Shown here: in pieces, positions 51,617 to 60,215 of the stretch
Position numbering within the stretch: the stretch's first letter is position 1
Layout of the letters: each line of letters starts with the position of its first letter
Source: a virus
Virus record (IMG/VR): IMGVR_UViG_3300046000_009431
Span: 1-60,879 of that record
Strand: one strand, 5' to 3'
Length of the DNA: 60,879 nucleotides
Notes under the pieces: generated by a model
Seen by the model: only the letters and a program-made list of their open reading frames with translations
What the model was told of the DNA's origin: nothing
The model's database searches: none
Program-made: the position numbers and the translations under genes

Positions 51617-52282
51617 ATGAGAATAGCAGTTTTAATAGCAGGTCATATAAGATCATGGGATTTTTGTAAACAAAATTTTTTAGAAAATTTGTATAACGCC
51701 AATCATCAAATTGATGTTTTTGTTGACACGTATAATGAAATTTTTAGGTCAGATTATCATCTTCATAAAGAATATGAAATGAATATTATTAAAAATTCTG
51801 ATCAAATTAAACAAATGTTTTCTGGTATTAATGTTGTAAATTTTGGTATAGAACCTGAGGTTGTTGGACCCCCTCAAGATATGCAAAAAAGAAAATTATT
51901 ACGAGTATTTAATGATTTTTTACAACATGAAAATATTTATGGAACATATGATTTAGTTATAAGATATAGATTTGATATATTATTAAATAAACCTTTAAAT
52001 TATGAATATATATTACAAGAATGTACCAATAATCCTAAATTAATTTTTATTGGTGATGGTGCTGTTCATATGCCGCAAAACGATATGATGGCAATATGTA
52101 ATTTCGATGCATTTAAAATATATTTAAATAGATTAAATACTTATCCATATCAACTTGATCCAATGATACATCATTATAGTATGGATCATTTAATAGCAGA
52201 TTTTGGAATTGAATATAGCCAAACAATTGGTATTTCTATTGTTAGGCTTGATGGTAATAAAAATTATAGGATTGAAAAATAA
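51617..52282 (+). CDS. Glycosyltransferase-like protein, paralogue of 52983
   Basis: 221 residues. IAVLIAGHIRSWDFCKQNFL, DVFVDTYNE, and YDLVIRYRFDILL are shared in order with the protein at 52983 (ILLVGNIRTWSYCKENFLQ, YDLVIKTRCDLLY). This pattern is found in uncharacterised glycosyltransferase-like proteins of phages and bacteria. Overlaps the next gene by TAATG. Confidence 0.75.
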   Translation: MRIAVLIAGHIRSWDFCKQNFLENLYNANHQIDVFVDTYNEIFRSDYHLHKEYEMNIIKNSDQIKQMFSGINVVNFGIEPEVVGPPQDMQKRKLLRVFNDFLQHENIYGTYDLVIRYRFDILLNKPLNYEYILQECTNNPKLIFIGDGAVHMPQNDMMAICNFDAFKIYLNRLNTYPYQLDPMIHHYSMDHLIADFGIEYSQTIGISIVRLDGNKNYRIEK

Positions 52283-52986
52283 TGGTGAATTTATATAATA
52301 ATGAATCAGATATACATGATAATCAAAATATTTATGATTCGTTTAATAATTTTATTTTTAGTAATGATAGAAATGTTTTTAATAAATTACATAGTAAATT
52401 TGAATTTTACGATAAAACAAAACATTTACTTGGAGATATTGTAGAATGCGGGGTATTTAAAGGTTCTGGTTTATTATCTTGGTTGAAAATTTTGGATATT
52501 AATGAACCGCATAGTATTAAAAAGGTTATGGGTTTTGATTTTTTTAATCCATCATTTGTAGATGAATTAAAAGATGAAACTGATAAACGAACAATGCAAC
52601 AAGTTTTTGATCGAGATAAAGATTTAGATTTAAATTCTATTTCATATGATGGTATATCTAAAAAAATTATTTCAGCTGGATTTAATACTTCTAAGTTTGA
52701 ATTGATACAAGGTGATGTTAGTAAAACTTCTAAACAAATTGTTGTTTCTAGACCTGGATTTAGAATTAGCATTTTATATCTTGATATGGATTTAGCAGAA
52801 CCAACATATGATGCATTAGTTAATTTTTGGGATAATATTGTTTCAGGTGGTATTGTTGTATTTGATGAATACGCATATCATAGTTGGAGCGAAGCTAATG
52901 GGGTAGATAAATTTATAAGAGAATTTGGTATTGAATTGCATAGAACAAATATTAAAGCCCCTACTGCATATATTATTAAACCATGA
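52282..52986 (+). CDS. TylF/MycF-family O-methyltransferase
   Basis: 234 residues. GDIVECGVFKGSGLLSW is the TylF-type SAM-binding start; VMGFDFFNPSF, ISILYLDMDLAEPTYDAL and GGIVVFDEYAYHSW provide the metal-binding acids. Family members methylate sugar hydroxyls on macrolides and surface glycans. It lies between the two paralogous glycosyltransferase-like genes and overlaps the second. Confidence 0.87.
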   Translation: MVNLYNNESDIHDNQNIYDSFNNFIFSNDRNVFNKLHSKFEFYDKTKHLLGDIVECGVFKGSGLLSWLKILDINEPHSIKKVMGFDFFNPSFVDELKDETDKRTMQQVFDRDKDLDLNSISYDGISKKIISAGFNTSKFELIQGDVSKTSKQIVVSRPGFRISILYLDMDLAEPTYDALVNFWDNIVSGGIVVFDEYAYHSWSEANGVDKFIREFGIELHRTNIKAPTAYIIKP

Positions 52987-53654
52987 AAACTGCAATATTA
53001 TTAGTTGGAAACATAAGAACTTGGTCTTATTGTAAAGAAAATTTTTTACAAACATTTGGACATTTAAATCCTGATATTTTTGTGTCGACGTATAATTTAC
53101 AGTATAATCATCATCCATATATACGAAATTTAATTGGAGATAATGAAGATGCATGGCTAACCAATGAAGAAATTGCTGATATTTTTTCTGGAATTAATGT
53201 TAAAAATATTAGTATTGATAGTAATTTACATTATAATTTGCCTGAAGATGTTAATAGTTTATTTACCGGATTAGAAACTACATTTTTTCAATATCTTAAA
53301 TTTTTTCAATCTGTTCAAATAATGAATGAATATGATGAATATGATTTGGTTATTAAGACTCGTTGCGATTTATTATATAACCCAATTAATTTTGATAATG
53401 TTTTAAATTCTATTATTATTGATTCGGGTAATGTTTATCCTAATGATTGTATTTTAATCGCAAATAAAAATAATATTGTAAATATTTCTGAATTTATTAT
53501 GCAAGAATTTTTTAATCCAATATATAGCAATAGTCATGATACTCCTCCACATGGACTATTGTGTAATGCTATTAACCATTTAAATATTCCTGTTCAGCAA
53601 CAAAAAATTATGAATTGTGTTGTTAGAAAGGGAAATAAAATACAACAATATTAA
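52983..53654 (+). CDS. Glycosyltransferase-like protein, paralogue of 51617
   Basis: 223 residues; ATG overlaps the methyltransferase stop. TAILLVGNIRTWSYCKENFL and EYDLVIKTRCDLLYN match the gene 1.3 kb upstream, with identity low enough to indicate an old duplication. Central FSGIN-V motif also shared. Ends two bases before the next ATG. Confidence 0.75.
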   Translation: MKTAILLVGNIRTWSYCKENFLQTFGHLNPDIFVSTYNLQYNHHPYIRNLIGDNEDAWLTNEEIADIFSGINVKNISIDSNLHYNLPEDVNSLFTGLETTFFQYLKFFQSVQIMNEYDEYDLVIKTRCDLLYNPINFDNVLNSIIIDSGNVYPNDCILIANKNNIVNISEFIMQEFFNPIYSNSHDTPPHGLLCNAINHLNIPVQQQKIMNCVVRKGNKIQQY

Positions 53655-53655
53655 T

Positions 53656-54102
53656 ATGAAAATTATATCGCATAGAGGAAATTTAACTGGACCTTGTTCA
53701 GATACAGAAAATCATCCCGATCAAATTAATTTATGTATATCTAAAGGATATGATGTAGAAATTGATTTGTGGTTTATAGATGGAGATTATTTTCTAGGGC
53801 ATGACACTCCAACTTATAAAACTTCTTTTAGTTTTTTATTGGAAAGAAAGGATAAATTATGGATTCATTGCAAAAATCAAGATGCTGTATTTGCGTTGAA
53901 TAACACTGGATTTAATTATTTTTGGCATCAAGAAGATGATATTACATTAACTTCTCAAGAATTTATTTGGGCTTATCCAGATAAGCATGCAAAATATTTT
54001 AAAAACCTTGTTATATTGGATTTTACAAAAAACGTTGATTTTGATTTTTATAAAAGCCGTGGAGTATATGCAGTTTGCATTGATTATATTATAGGTAATT
54101 AA
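53656..54102 (+). CDS. GDPD/PI-PLC-like phosphodiesterase
   Basis: 148 residues from ATG 53656; an upstream TTG would overlap the previous gene. ISHRGNLTGP (His-Arg), TENHPDQI, VEIDLWFIDGDYFLGHD and LWIHCKN follow the glycerophosphodiesterase pattern with the metal-binding Glu/Asp and catalytic His. About half the usual length (about 250), so a minimal version. It may process a glycerophosphate-containing glycan or supply a precursor. Confidence 0.78.
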   Translation: MKIISHRGNLTGPCSDTENHPDQINLCISKGYDVEIDLWFIDGDYFLGHDTPTYKTSFSFLLERKDKLWIHCKNQDAVFALNNTGFNYFWHQEDDITLTSQEFIWAYPDKHAKYFKNLVILDFTKNVDFDFYKSRGVYAVCIDYIIGN

Positions 54103-54103
54103 A

Positions 54104-55072
54104 ATGAAAATAGCTTTTCAAACGAATACAATTTGTCATAGAGGTACCACTGTGGCAATTTTAGATTATGCAAAATATAATCAGGAAATTTTAGGTAATG
54201 AGAGTATAATTGTTTATCCTACAAATTTTAGTGATTCTGGAGTTAGTTCTGATTCATTAACGCAACAAGATGTTTTGGTGGAAGTTAAGAAACAATTTAC
54301 CGTAATCGGTTATACTTCTCTTGCTGAATTGGATAAAATAGTAGAAGATAATAATGTTGATGCTACTTATTTTATTAAAGGTGGATTTAATGATGGTTTA
54401 GTTACAACAAAATCTAAAAATTTAATTCATGCAGTATTTCAGGCTAATCAGCCTCATGGAGACAAATATGTTTATATCTCAGAATGGTTGTCGGATTATG
54501 TTAGTAATGGTAAAATTGATTTTGTTCCACATATAGTTGATTTACCAAAAACTAAACAAACTAATTTTAGAGAAAAATTAGGAATAGATAAAAATAAAAT
54601 AGTTGTTGGTCGAATTGGTGGGTTGCACCAATTCGATATTCCTTTTGTGTTAGAAACTATTGCTCAATTTGCATACAAAAATTTAGATTATGTTTTTGTA
54701 TTTGTAAATACATTTAAATTCATTAATTTACCAAATGTTATATTTATTGATCCAATAATTGATGAACAAGAAAAAACTGATTTTATTTTATCTTGTGATG
54801 CGATGATTCATGGTAGAAGCGATGGAGAATCTTTTGGTTTAGCTATTTGTGAAGGGTTATTTCATAATAAACCTGTATTTTGTTTTAATGGTGGTCGTGA
54901 TAAACATCATATAACTTTATTAAAAGATAGTGGATTATTATATAATAATGCTATTGAATTGCGCGATATGTTACTTAATGTTAAATTATATAATAAAAAT
55001 TATTCTAAATTAGTAGAAAAATTTAACCCGCATACAGTTATGGAAAAGTTTAAAACCGTTTTCCTTGATTAA
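54104..55072 (+). CDS. GT-B (family 4-like) glycosyltransferase
   Basis: 322 residues. RHGTT-like start ICHRGTTVAILDYAKYN, then IVVGRIGGLHQFDIPFVLET and AMIHGRSDGESFGLAICEGL, the donor-binding EX7E-type element. A retaining GT-B enzyme is likely. It follows the phosphodiesterase by one base and closes this transcription segment before the promoter at 55079. Confidence 0.85.
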   Translation: MKIAFQTNTICHRGTTVAILDYAKYNQEILGNESIIVYPTNFSDSGVSSDSLTQQDVLVEVKKQFTVIGYTSLAELDKIVEDNNVDATYFIKGGFNDGLVTTKSKNLIHAVFQANQPHGDKYVYISEWLSDYVSNGKIDFVPHIVDLPKTKQTNFREKLGIDKNKIVVGRIGGLHQFDIPFVLETIAQFAYKNLDYVFVFVNTFKFINLPNVIFIDPIIDEQEKTDFILSCDAMIHGRSDGESFGLAICEGLFHNKPVFCFNGGRDKHHITLLKDSGLLYNNAIELRDMLLNVKLYNKNYSKLVEKFNPHTVMEKFKTVFLD

Positions 55073-55078
55073 AAGTGC

Positions 55079-55107
55079 TTGACAATATAGATGTTTTATA
55101 TTATAAT
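55079..55107 (+). promoter_or_regulatory. Consensus sigma70 promoter for the epimerase gene
   Basis: TTGACA (55079-55084), 17-base spacer, TATAAT (55102-55107): a perfect consensus, preceded by AAAAGTGC. An inverted repeat ATAGATG (55087-55093)/CATCTAT (55112-55118) brackets the -10 element. Confidence 0.9.
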
Positions 55108-55135
55108 AGGGCATCTATTTAAAAAAAGGTGATAT

Positions 55136-56041
55136 ATGAAAGTATTGGTTACTGGTGGTTGCGGTTTTATTGGAAGTCATTTAATTGATGCACTAGTTGG
55201 CTCTGGTTATACCGTTGTTAATGTTGATGATTTGTCAGCTGATAATGATCAATTTTATTTTAATGAAAACGTTAAAAATTATCATTTTGATATTTGTAAT
55301 ACTAAACAATTAATTTCAGTTAGTAAAGGGTGTGAATTTATATTTCATTTAGCCGCTGAATCTAGATTAGGTGCTTCTATTGCTAATCCAAGAAAGGCAA
55401 TTGATTCTAATATTAAAGGCGTTGTTTCTGTATTAGAAGCAGCAAAAGCAAATAAGATTAAAGGTATTGTTTTCTCTTCAACTTCTTCAATATATGGATT
55501 AAATACAAATTTTCCATTAAAAGAAACTGAGCGAGAAGATTGTTTAAACGCATATGCATCAACTAAATATGCAGCAGAATTATTTTTGAGAAACTATTAT
55601 GAAATTTACGGAATTAAATCAGTTATTCTTCGCTATTTTAATGTTTATGGCGAACGTTCTCCCAAATCTGGCCAATATGCGCTAGTATTGGGTATCTTTG
55701 AAAAATTATTAAAAGATGGTAAACCATTAACAGTTACTGGTGATGGAACCCAAGAGCGAGATTTTATACATGTAAAAGATATTGCTCAGGCTAATATACG
55801 GTGTATTGCTAATTTTGATGCAAACCCAGATATGTGGAAAGCTCAAGTATTTAATATTGGATATGGACAAACAAAAACTATTAATGAAATTGCTAATACT
55901 TTATCAGATAGTATTGTTTATATTAAAAAACCCGCTGGTGAGGCATTAAATAATTTATCAGATAATACTAAATTTAAGTTAGCAACAGATTGGGTTCCAA
56001 CTATAAATGTGCTTGACTGGATTAAAGAAAAACTATTATAA
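55136..56041 (+). CDS. NAD-dependent sugar epimerase/dehydratase (extended SDR)
   Basis: 301 residues, ribosome site AAGGTG. Rossmann motif GGCGFIGSH (7-15), VDDLS, HLAAESR, catalytic SSTSSIYG and YxxxK (Tyr140, Lys144), RYFNVYGER and GDGTQERDFIHV. Similar to UDP-glucose 4-epimerases and related NDP-sugar enzymes. It has its own strong early promoter, suggesting the sugar is needed early, as for DNA glycosylation or host-surface change. Confidence 0.92.
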   Translation: MKVLVTGGCGFIGSHLIDALVGSGYTVVNVDDLSADNDQFYFNENVKNYHFDICNTKQLISVSKGCEFIFHLAAESRLGASIANPRKAIDSNIKGVVSVLEAAKANKIKGIVFSSTSSIYGLNTNFPLKETEREDCLNAYASTKYAAELFLRNYYEIYGIKSVILRYFNVYGERSPKSGQYALVLGIFEKLLKDGKPLTVTGDGTQERDFIHVKDIAQANIRCIANFDANPDMWKAQVFNIGYGQTKTINEIANTLSDSIVYIKKPAGEALNNLSDNTKFKLATDWVPTINVLDWIKEKLL

Positions 56042-56049
56042 TATAAATA
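56042..56049 (+). promoter_or_regulatory. T4-type late promoter (TATAAATA) for the 56087 operon
   Basis: Perfect TATAAATA right after the epimerase stop and 37 bases before the next ATG. It marks the following genes as late, consistent with virion-associated products. Confidence 0.8.
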
Positions 56050-56086
56050 GTTAATTATATTATACACATTAAACCAGAGAGGTTAT

Positions 56087-57259
56087 ATGCTAAGTTTTAA
56101 AGATTTTCTTGTTGAGAACGAGGAAGAAGGTGCTAAATTAAAGCACATTAAACATCCAGAAGATAGAGTTTTTGAAGGTTCAAATGGATATGCTCATGCT
56201 CGAGGTGCATTGCATCATGCGCATGATGCAATTAAATCTGGAGAACATAGCACTAACCTTACCATGAAATACGATGGATCTCCTTCCATCGTATATGGTC
56301 ATCATCCAGAGAATGGTAAATTCTTTGTAGCCAGTAAATCTGCATTTAATAAAAATCCAAAAATAAATTATACTCACGAAGATATTGAGCAAAACCATGG
56401 CCATGCTCCTGGATTAGTTGAGAAGTTAAAAGATTCGTTGGATCATTTACATAAAATTACTCCAAAAAAGGGTGTATATCAAGGCGATTTAATGTTTAGT
56501 GGAGATGATAAGAAACATAATGATAATGGATCCGTATCATTTACTCCAAATACAATTAAATATACTGCTCACGGCGAAGAAGCAGATAAAGTTAAAAAAG
56601 CAAAATTAGGTATTGTTACTCATACTCAGTATCATGGAGATACCTTATCTTCTATGAAAGCTGATCCTCATCCAGATTTACATAATTTTAAATCTCATGA
56701 TCATGTTTGGAGTAAAACTCCAGAACATGATACCAAAAACGTTCATTACAGCGAATCCGATCAAGCTAAATTTCAAAAACATATGGATGCCGCTGATAAA
56801 ATTCATAAAGCGCATAAAGATACTATATATGATTCTACAGCACCTCATGGTGGTGACAGTGGGCATTTAGCGACATATATTAATCATACGGTTAGAACTG
56901 GCGAAAAACCTTCTGCAGATGGATTGCAGAATCATATAGCAGGTAAATATGAAAAACAAATTGATAAGTTAAAAAGTGATGCAGGTAAAGCTAGAAAACA
57001 TACTGAACTGACTAGTCATCTATCTCATATTGCTGGTAATTCTGATCATTATAATCGTTTATTAAAAATGCATGGCCATTTACAGTCGGCTAAAAATATT
57101 TTAACCAAAACATTAAATCAACATGAAGGTGGATTAGAACACCATATTGGTGACAAAAGAACTAATCCGGAAGGATTTGTTATTCATCATAATGGAGAAC
57201 CAACTAAACTTGTTAATAGAGAAGAATTTTCTAAAGCTAATTTGTTAAAGGTACGTTAA
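56087..57259 (+). CDS. Capsid-targeted nucleotidyltransferase/ligase-fold protein (KxDG motif)
   Basis: 390 residues, ribosome site AGAGG. Residues 1-10, MLSFKDFLVE, resemble the T4 capsid-targeting decapeptide, ending in an LxE protease site. Next comes a domain with ligase/capping-enzyme motifs: I LTMKYDGSPSIVY (Lys61), III VYQGDLMF (130-137), IV PEGFVIHH (Glu362) and V Lys374. His-rich, with a long helical insertion (about 215-340). It corresponds to an uncharacterised family of T4-like aquatic phages (I believe DUF6267). Ligase or adenylylation activity and packaging into the head are inferences. Confidence 0.8.
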   Translation: MLSFKDFLVENEEEGAKLKHIKHPEDRVFEGSNGYAHARGALHHAHDAIKSGEHSTNLTMKYDGSPSIVYGHHPENGKFFVASKSAFNKNPKINYTHEDIEQNHGHAPGLVEKLKDSLDHLHKITPKKGVYQGDLMFSGDDKKHNDNGSVSFTPNTIKYTAHGEEADKVKKAKLGIVTHTQYHGDTLSSMKADPHPDLHNFKSHDHVWSKTPEHDTKNVHYSESDQAKFQKHMDAADKIHKAHKDTIYDSTAPHGGDSGHLATYINHTVRTGEKPSADGLQNHIAGKYEKQIDKLKSDAGKARKHTELTSHLSHIAGNSDHYNRLLKMHGHLQSAKNILTKTLNQHEGGLEHHIGDKRTNPEGFVIHHNGEPTKLVNREEFSKANLLKVR

Positions 57260-57882
57260 TGAGCACTAAAAATCCTGTTGTTACTGCTTTTGGTAGAATG
57301 AATCCACCTACAACTGGGCACTTACAGTTAATTAATGCTGTTCGTTCTACTGCAGAAAAAGAAAATGCTGATCATGATATTATCGCTTCAGGTAGTCATG
57401 ATCCAAAGAAAAATCCATTAACTTCAGAACACAAATTAAAACATTTATCTAGATATTCTCCTGGAACTAATTTTTCTGTAGCTGATTCTAAATCTCCAAC
57501 ATTATTACATCATTTATCTAAATTACACGATAAAGGTCATGATCATTTAATTTATGTTGCGGGTTCGGATCGCACAAAAGATATGGAAGAATTAATACAT
57601 AAATATAATGGAGTGCCGTCTAAACATGGATATTATAATTTTAAAAAGATAGAAGTGCGTTCAGCTGGTCATAGAGATCCAAATGCAGAAGGAACTGCTG
57701 GTATGTCTGGAACTAAAATGCGAGAATTTGCTAAAAACAATGATTTTCATTCATTTAGACAAGGAGTTCCATCTCACGTTTCAGATGATCATGCAAAAGA
57801 ATTGATGAGTGATGTTAAATCTGGTATGAATGTTCATGAATCATATATTCGTGGATTTTTAAACAAACTAAGACTATTTTAA
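57259..57882 (+). CDS. HIGH-type nucleotidyltransferase
   Basis: 207 residues, TAATG overlap with the upstream gene. AFGRMNPPTTGHLQLI (TxGH, 18-21), IASGSHDP, LIYVAGSDR and GMSGTKMREFA (148-158) are the motifs of the NadM/cytidylyltransferase superfamily. Members transfer AMP or CMP to a phosphate, for example NMN to NAD+. Encoded between a ligase-fold protein and a P-loop kinase. Substrate not readable. Confidence 0.88.
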   Translation: MSTKNPVVTAFGRMNPPTTGHLQLINAVRSTAEKENADHDIIASGSHDPKKNPLTSEHKLKHLSRYSPGTNFSVADSKSPTLLHHLSKLHDKGHDHLIYVAGSDRTKDMEELIHKYNGVPSKHGYYNFKKIEVRSAGHRDPNAEGTAGMSGTKMREFAKNNDFHSFRQGVPSHVSDDHAKELMSDVKSGMNVHESYIRGFLNKLRLF

Positions 57883-57883
57883 A

Positions 57884-58693
57884 ATGCAAAATAAACAAGC
57901 AATTTTTATTATCGGATCTCCTGGATCCGGAAAGGATGTCGTAATTAGAGATATTGCATCTAATTACGGTATTGTAGAATTTACGTCAACTCAAATTGAT
58001 GAGATGTTGTATAATGACGCAGTATTTAAACGAGCTAAATCGGAAAAACAAGATTCTCTTTTAGAAAGATATTCCATACTCGTTACTGGAAATTTATTCG
58101 ATCTGGGGTTTGTTATAACTAAAGATATATTAGAAACAATTGGTTATACAACGCATTTAATTGTTGTTGAGGCTAATTTAGGAATTGCTGTAGAACGATT
58201 AAAAGATAGAAAAAATTTAAAAGAATCATTGGATAGAATTAGTGTTGGAAATGCAAATAGACAAGCAATTATTAGTTTATTTAACTCTTATATTACTGTG
58301 GATAATTCAAAATCATTGGATTTAACTGAATCAAGAGAATTTATTTATGATATTTTAGAAGATTTAACATTTAAATCAGATTTACGTTTAGAAGAAATTG
58401 TAAAAATTAATTTGAAGAAAAAGGTTAATAAAATTGTTCCATTAAAACTTCCTGCTGATTCTTCTGATACTAGAAGTATGACTCCAGGAACATGGTCTGT
58501 TTATAATGGAGTTGCTGAATCAGTTGAATCGCCTAATTATGATATTTCTCCAATAGCTACTGGTCCTATGCAAAGTACCGCGTCTTCAACAGTTAGTATG
58601 CAATCTGATCAAGATAAAGAAAATACTAGAAAAGTGTTGAATAAAATTAAAAAAATAAATTTTAAAAAGGTGGTTCCCCGTGGAATTGGATGA
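57884..58693 (+). CDS. P-loop kinase-like protein
   Basis: 269 residues, one base after the preceding gene. N-terminal AIFIIGSPGSGKDVVIRDIA (Walker A 11-18), HLIVVEANLGIAVERLKDR with an Arg finger region, and RISVGNANRQ. Residues about 175-269 are a low-complexity Ser/Thr/Lys-rich extension (PGTWSVYNG; STASSTVSMQSDQD). With its two neighbours it forms a kinase-nucleotidyltransferase-ligase trio. Substrate unknown; a polynucleotide or nucleoside kinase is possible. Confidence 0.82.
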   Translation: MQNKQAIFIIGSPGSGKDVVIRDIASNYGIVEFTSTQIDEMLYNDAVFKRAKSEKQDSLLERYSILVTGNLFDLGFVITKDILETIGYTTHLIVVEANLGIAVERLKDRKNLKESLDRISVGNANRQAIISLFNSYITVDNSKSLDLTESREFIYDILEDLTFKSDLRLEEIVKINLKKKVNKIVPLKLPADSSDTRSMTPGTWSVYNGVAESVESPNYDISPIATGPMQSTASSTVSMQSDQDKENTRKVLNKIKKINFKKVVPRGIG

Positions 58694-59384
58694 ACAAATG
58701 CATAATAAATTAAAGTCTTTATTTAAATCTACTGATCCATCAAAGCATTTTCATGGAACTAAACCTAGAAAATTCTCTACTGGGAAAGATCAAATGGATC
58801 CATCTCATGCACAGTTAACTTCTAAATCAAATTCAAATAATGCTCCTGTATCAATGGGATTTAAAGATAAGTTACTGAATCATTATAGAGAAAATTTTAC
58901 TGAATTAAATGAAGATAACTCAACTAGGATTTACCATAATGCATTATCTGCTAAATCAGCTTATGCTGGAATTAAACTGTATTCAAAATATACTAATCCA
59001 CAAATATTAAAAAATACTCGTAAATTTGCAAATAGAGAAAAACAGATAACTAAATCTGATAGTGAAAATAAAGCTGATACTGCATTAATGACTACTATAA
59101 ACAGAGAGCATGAACATAATTATGAAATGCAACATCATCAACAGCATCATCCAGAGCCAGTAGAACCTAGATTAAAACAGCGCGTTTTATCTAAATTTAT
59201 GCCAAAGAAACCAAATATTTCTAGTTCTGCTATGCATAATTCGCGACAAATTGCACAGAAACAAGATTCATTAGCGGTTCATCGTGCGCCTACTGCTCAT
59301 GCTGTACATATAGATACAACTCCATCGCATTCAATTAGTCATCCAACTCCAGTGCATCCAGTAAAACCAAACAAAACTAAATAA
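58680..59384 (+). CDS. Hypothetical His-rich protein
   Basis: 234 residues, GTG start overlapping the previous gene by 14 bases; AAGGTGG upstream supports it, whereas the first ATG is six codons on. Basic and largely disordered, with His runs (HEHNYEMQHHQQHHPEP; HPTPVHPVKPNKTK). A central helical segment (IYHNALSAKSAYAGIKLY) looks folded. Could be a DNA- or metal-associated head protein; no homologue recognised. Confidence 0.72.
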   Translation: MELDEQMHNKLKSLFKSTDPSKHFHGTKPRKFSTGKDQMDPSHAQLTSKSNSNNAPVSMGFKDKLLNHYRENFTELNEDNSTRIYHNALSAKSAYAGIKLYSKYTNPQILKNTRKFANREKQITKSDSENKADTALMTTINREHEHNYEMQHHQQHHPEPVEPRLKQRVLSKFMPKKPNISSSAMHNSRQIAQKQDSLAVHRAPTAHAVHIDTTPSHSISHPTPVHPVKPNKTK

Positions 59385-59398
59385 TAGGAGATATATAA

Positions 59399-59812
59399 AT
59401 GGATTTACAAAGTATTAAAGCGCTTAAATTAGAAAATTCTTTATCTGATATTGAAATTACAGAAGAAATTGAACAAATTAATGAAGTTAGTAATTATGAC
59501 CAAGTTGTAACTTATTATAGACATTTAGGATTAGATCCATATAAATTGCGTGGAATTACCGGAGCAAAACTTCGCGATAAAATTAAGAATTCTCCTGCAT
59601 TTAAAGCATGGTTACAATTAAAAAATAGATTAGAAGATGTAGAACAAGATTCAACGAAATCATTAGTTGAAACAATTAAAGATGCTAAGAAAGATAGTAT
59701 TGGAAAAAAGGCAAAAGTAACATTTTACGGTTATCCAGATAAAAATGCTAAAGTAAGTAATACTGACTTGGAGCAGGCTAATACTCCAAATAATTATCTT
59801 AACCAAAATTAA
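59399..59812 (+). CDS. Hypothetical protein (137 aa)
   Basis: AGGAG six to ten bases upstream. Acidic N-terminus (LSDIEITEEIEQINEV), a helical middle (YDQVVTYYRHLGLDPYKLRG; SPAFKAWLQLKNRL) and a hydrophilic C-terminus. No recognised family. Late operon; small head-associated protein is a guess from context. Confidence 0.75.
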   Translation: MDLQSIKALKLENSLSDIEITEEIEQINEVSNYDQVVTYYRHLGLDPYKLRGITGAKLRDKIKNSPAFKAWLQLKNRLEDVEQDSTKSLVETIKDAKKDSIGKKAKVTFYGYPDKNAKVSNTDLEQANTPNNYLNQN

Positions 59813-59831
59813 AACTTATTACCTATAAATT

Positions 59832-60215
59832 ATGGATGACTTGACTGAAGATAATTTTTTATTATTTGCTGCAAAACATTATTATTCTGTGCATTATTCT
59901 ATGACTGAATTTAATTCCGATTTAAAAAGAATAATTTACATTAAACGATTGTTAAAGAAATATAAAAAATCCGGCGAATTAGCTGAACGGTTAATTTTAA
60001 ATCATTTAATATTATTATATAACGTTTTTGAACCAACTATAGCTGTAAATAAAATGTTGTTTTTTAAATTAGATGATAATTGCTATAGTGCATTAAAAAC
60101 GTTTTTAGTTTATCTAAATAGAATGCCTACAGAAATTTTGTATGATGGAACTAAATTAATTTCCTCTGATATTCCTTTAGATATGGAAATCGCAAAAATA
60201 TTAAGAGAATTATGA
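59832..60215 (+). CDS. Hypothetical helical protein (127 aa)
   Basis: All-helical pattern: FLLFAAKHYYSVHYSMTEF, IYIKRLLKKYKKSGELAERL, ILNHLILLYNVFEPTIAVNK. Proteins with this layout recur in T4-like aquatic phages next to the same neighbours, but I cannot name a function. Its stop overlaps the next ATG (ATGA). Confidence 0.75.
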   Translation: MDDLTEDNFLLFAAKHYYSVHYSMTEFNSDLKRIIYIKRLLKKYKKSGELAERLILNHLILLYNVFEPTIAVNKMLFFKLDDNCYSALKTFLVYLNRMPTEILYDGTKLISSDIPLDMEIAKILREL

